Shown piece by piece: positions 5,788-6,318 of a stretch of 6,318 bases of DNA (its first letter is position 1; every line of letters begins with the position of its first letter). This stretch comes from Planktotalea sp. Lineage in GTDB: Bacteria > Pseudomonadota > Alphaproteobacteria > Rhodobacterales > Rhodobacteraceae. The stretch is taken from NCBI GenBank assembly GCA_024645145.1, contig JAHEGL010000152.1, forward strand, positions 1-6,318, given 5' to 3'. The notes below the pieces were generated by a model. The model saw nothing but the letters and a program-made list of their open reading frames with translations, was not told where the DNA came from and did no database searches. The position numbers and the translations under genes are program-made.

Positions 5788-6318
5788 TTAGTAAAGCCCA
5801 CCCGAGCTCAAAGTTCCAACCGTCGCCCTTGGACCGACGACAGCTTTGTTGCCTGTCGACGTTGTGACCTGACGCGCGACTTGGCCATCAGGACGGATAA
5901 GCGACAGGTTGCTTCCCATCGCAAAACCGCCATCGAATGAGACGCCGAAGATTGGCTCTTCGCTCTCGCGGAAACACTCGTTCACAACATTGTCGCCAGA
6001 AGCGCCATCAGACAAACGCGCCCCTGAAAAACGGTCGATATTGATGAACTGACATCCTTCGGGAACACGGAACTTGCTCGCGCCGTATTTCTGCGTTGCT
6101 TTCTTCATGAACTGGTTAAAGACAGGTCCACACATACCGCCACCAGATGCGCCCTGCCCCAGGCTTCGCGGCGTATCATGGCCGATGTAGCAGCCTGCAA
6201 CGATCCGGTTTGTGAAGCCGACGAACCAAACGTCCTTGGCATCATTTGTTGTACCGGTTTTACCAGCCGTTGGAACGCCAAGGCTAACAGTCTTCGCAGC
6301 TGTGCCACGCTCAACAAC
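5788..6318 (-). CDS. mrcA: Penicillin-binding protein 1A, C-terminal part (5' end outside the window)
   Basis: Only the last 176 residues are present; the reading frame is open to the right edge. PBP1A is a bifunctional inner-membrane enzyme acting in the periplasm, polymerising glycan strands and cross-linking peptidoglycan peptides. The visible part is the end of the transpeptidase domain. The K-T-G-T motif is at fragment residues 20-23 (GVPTAGKTGTTNDAKD, lysine codon 6261-6259), followed by DVWFVGFTNRIVAGCYIGHD, a typical PBP1 stretch, and GASGGGMCGPVFNQFM. The transglycosylase domain and the SxxK and SxN motifs would lie beyond the window. After about residue 90 comes a less conserved tail (CQFINIDRFSGARL and onward) ending in SSGGLY, a usual Rhodobacterales-type ending. 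The only in-frame ATG (6135) falls inside the conserved domain and is not a start. Placement directly upstream of prfB in the same direction fits the gene order I recall for this group. Confidence 0.93.
   Translation of the reverse strand, partial: VVERGTAAKTVSLGVPTAGKTGTTNDAKDVWFVGFTNRIVAGCYIGHDTPRSLGQGASGGGMCGPVFNQFMKKATQKYGASKFRVPEGCQFINIDRFSGARLSDGASGDNVVNECFRESEEPIFGVSFDGGFAMGSNLSLIRPDGQVARQVTTSTGNKAVVGPRATVGTLSSGGLY

Noticed and set aside
6105..6317. A 70-residue minus-strand frame at the right edge
   Set aside because: It is out of frame with PBP1A, whose KTGT and WFVGFTNRIVAGCYIGHD sequence occupies the same strand one frame over and continues into the 5788-6135 stretch.

Overview
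The window looks like ordinary chromosomal DNA of an alphaproteobacterium, most likely Rhodobacterales (Roseobacter-type). The clearest evidence is the release factor 2 protein. Its N-terminus ([10 protein letters not shown]), its [18 protein letters not shown] stretch and its C-terminal [11 protein letters not shown] all read like the Rhodobacterales version. A penicillin-binding protein 1A gene directly upstream of prfB fits the same group. Base composition is moderate, near 50% GC by eye, and no part of the window stands out as foreign. I see no tRNA, rRNA, insertion sequence, CRISPR array, phage gene or attachment site.

Plus strand, about 1-2324: an XRE-type helix-turn-helix regulator with an unassigned C-terminal domain; a 100-bp gap holding a plausible sigma-70-type promoter; a Rieske non-heme iron oxygenase alpha subunit with a strong ribosome binding site; and a 70-residue helical protein whose start codon overlaps the oxygenase stop (ATGA). 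The oxygenase has all Rieske and mononuclear iron ligands. At the position bridging the two metal centres it carries Glu rather than Asp, as in carnitine and quaternary-amine oxygenases. No partner reductase lies in the window, so the substrate remains open.

Minus strand, from 6318 down to 2321: the 3' part of mrcA (PBP1A, with the KTGT motif), prfB, an amidase-signature hydrolase and a DUF2189-type integral membrane protein. All four run in the same direction with gaps of 72, 21 and 39 bp, so they are probably at least partly co-transcribed. The two blocks converge at 2321-2324, where the two stop codons overlap and leave no room for an intergenic terminator.

The most notable observation is that the DUF2189 gene is split. 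The N-terminal 124 residues and the C-terminal 136 residues of one 260-residue protein lie in two frames, and a single missing T in a T4 run (plus-strand A4 at 2730-2733) would join them. This is either a recent pseudogene or a sequencing/assembly error. I did not find a convincing undescribed system here. The best candidate for new biology is the regulator / Rieske oxygenase / small coupled protein group.
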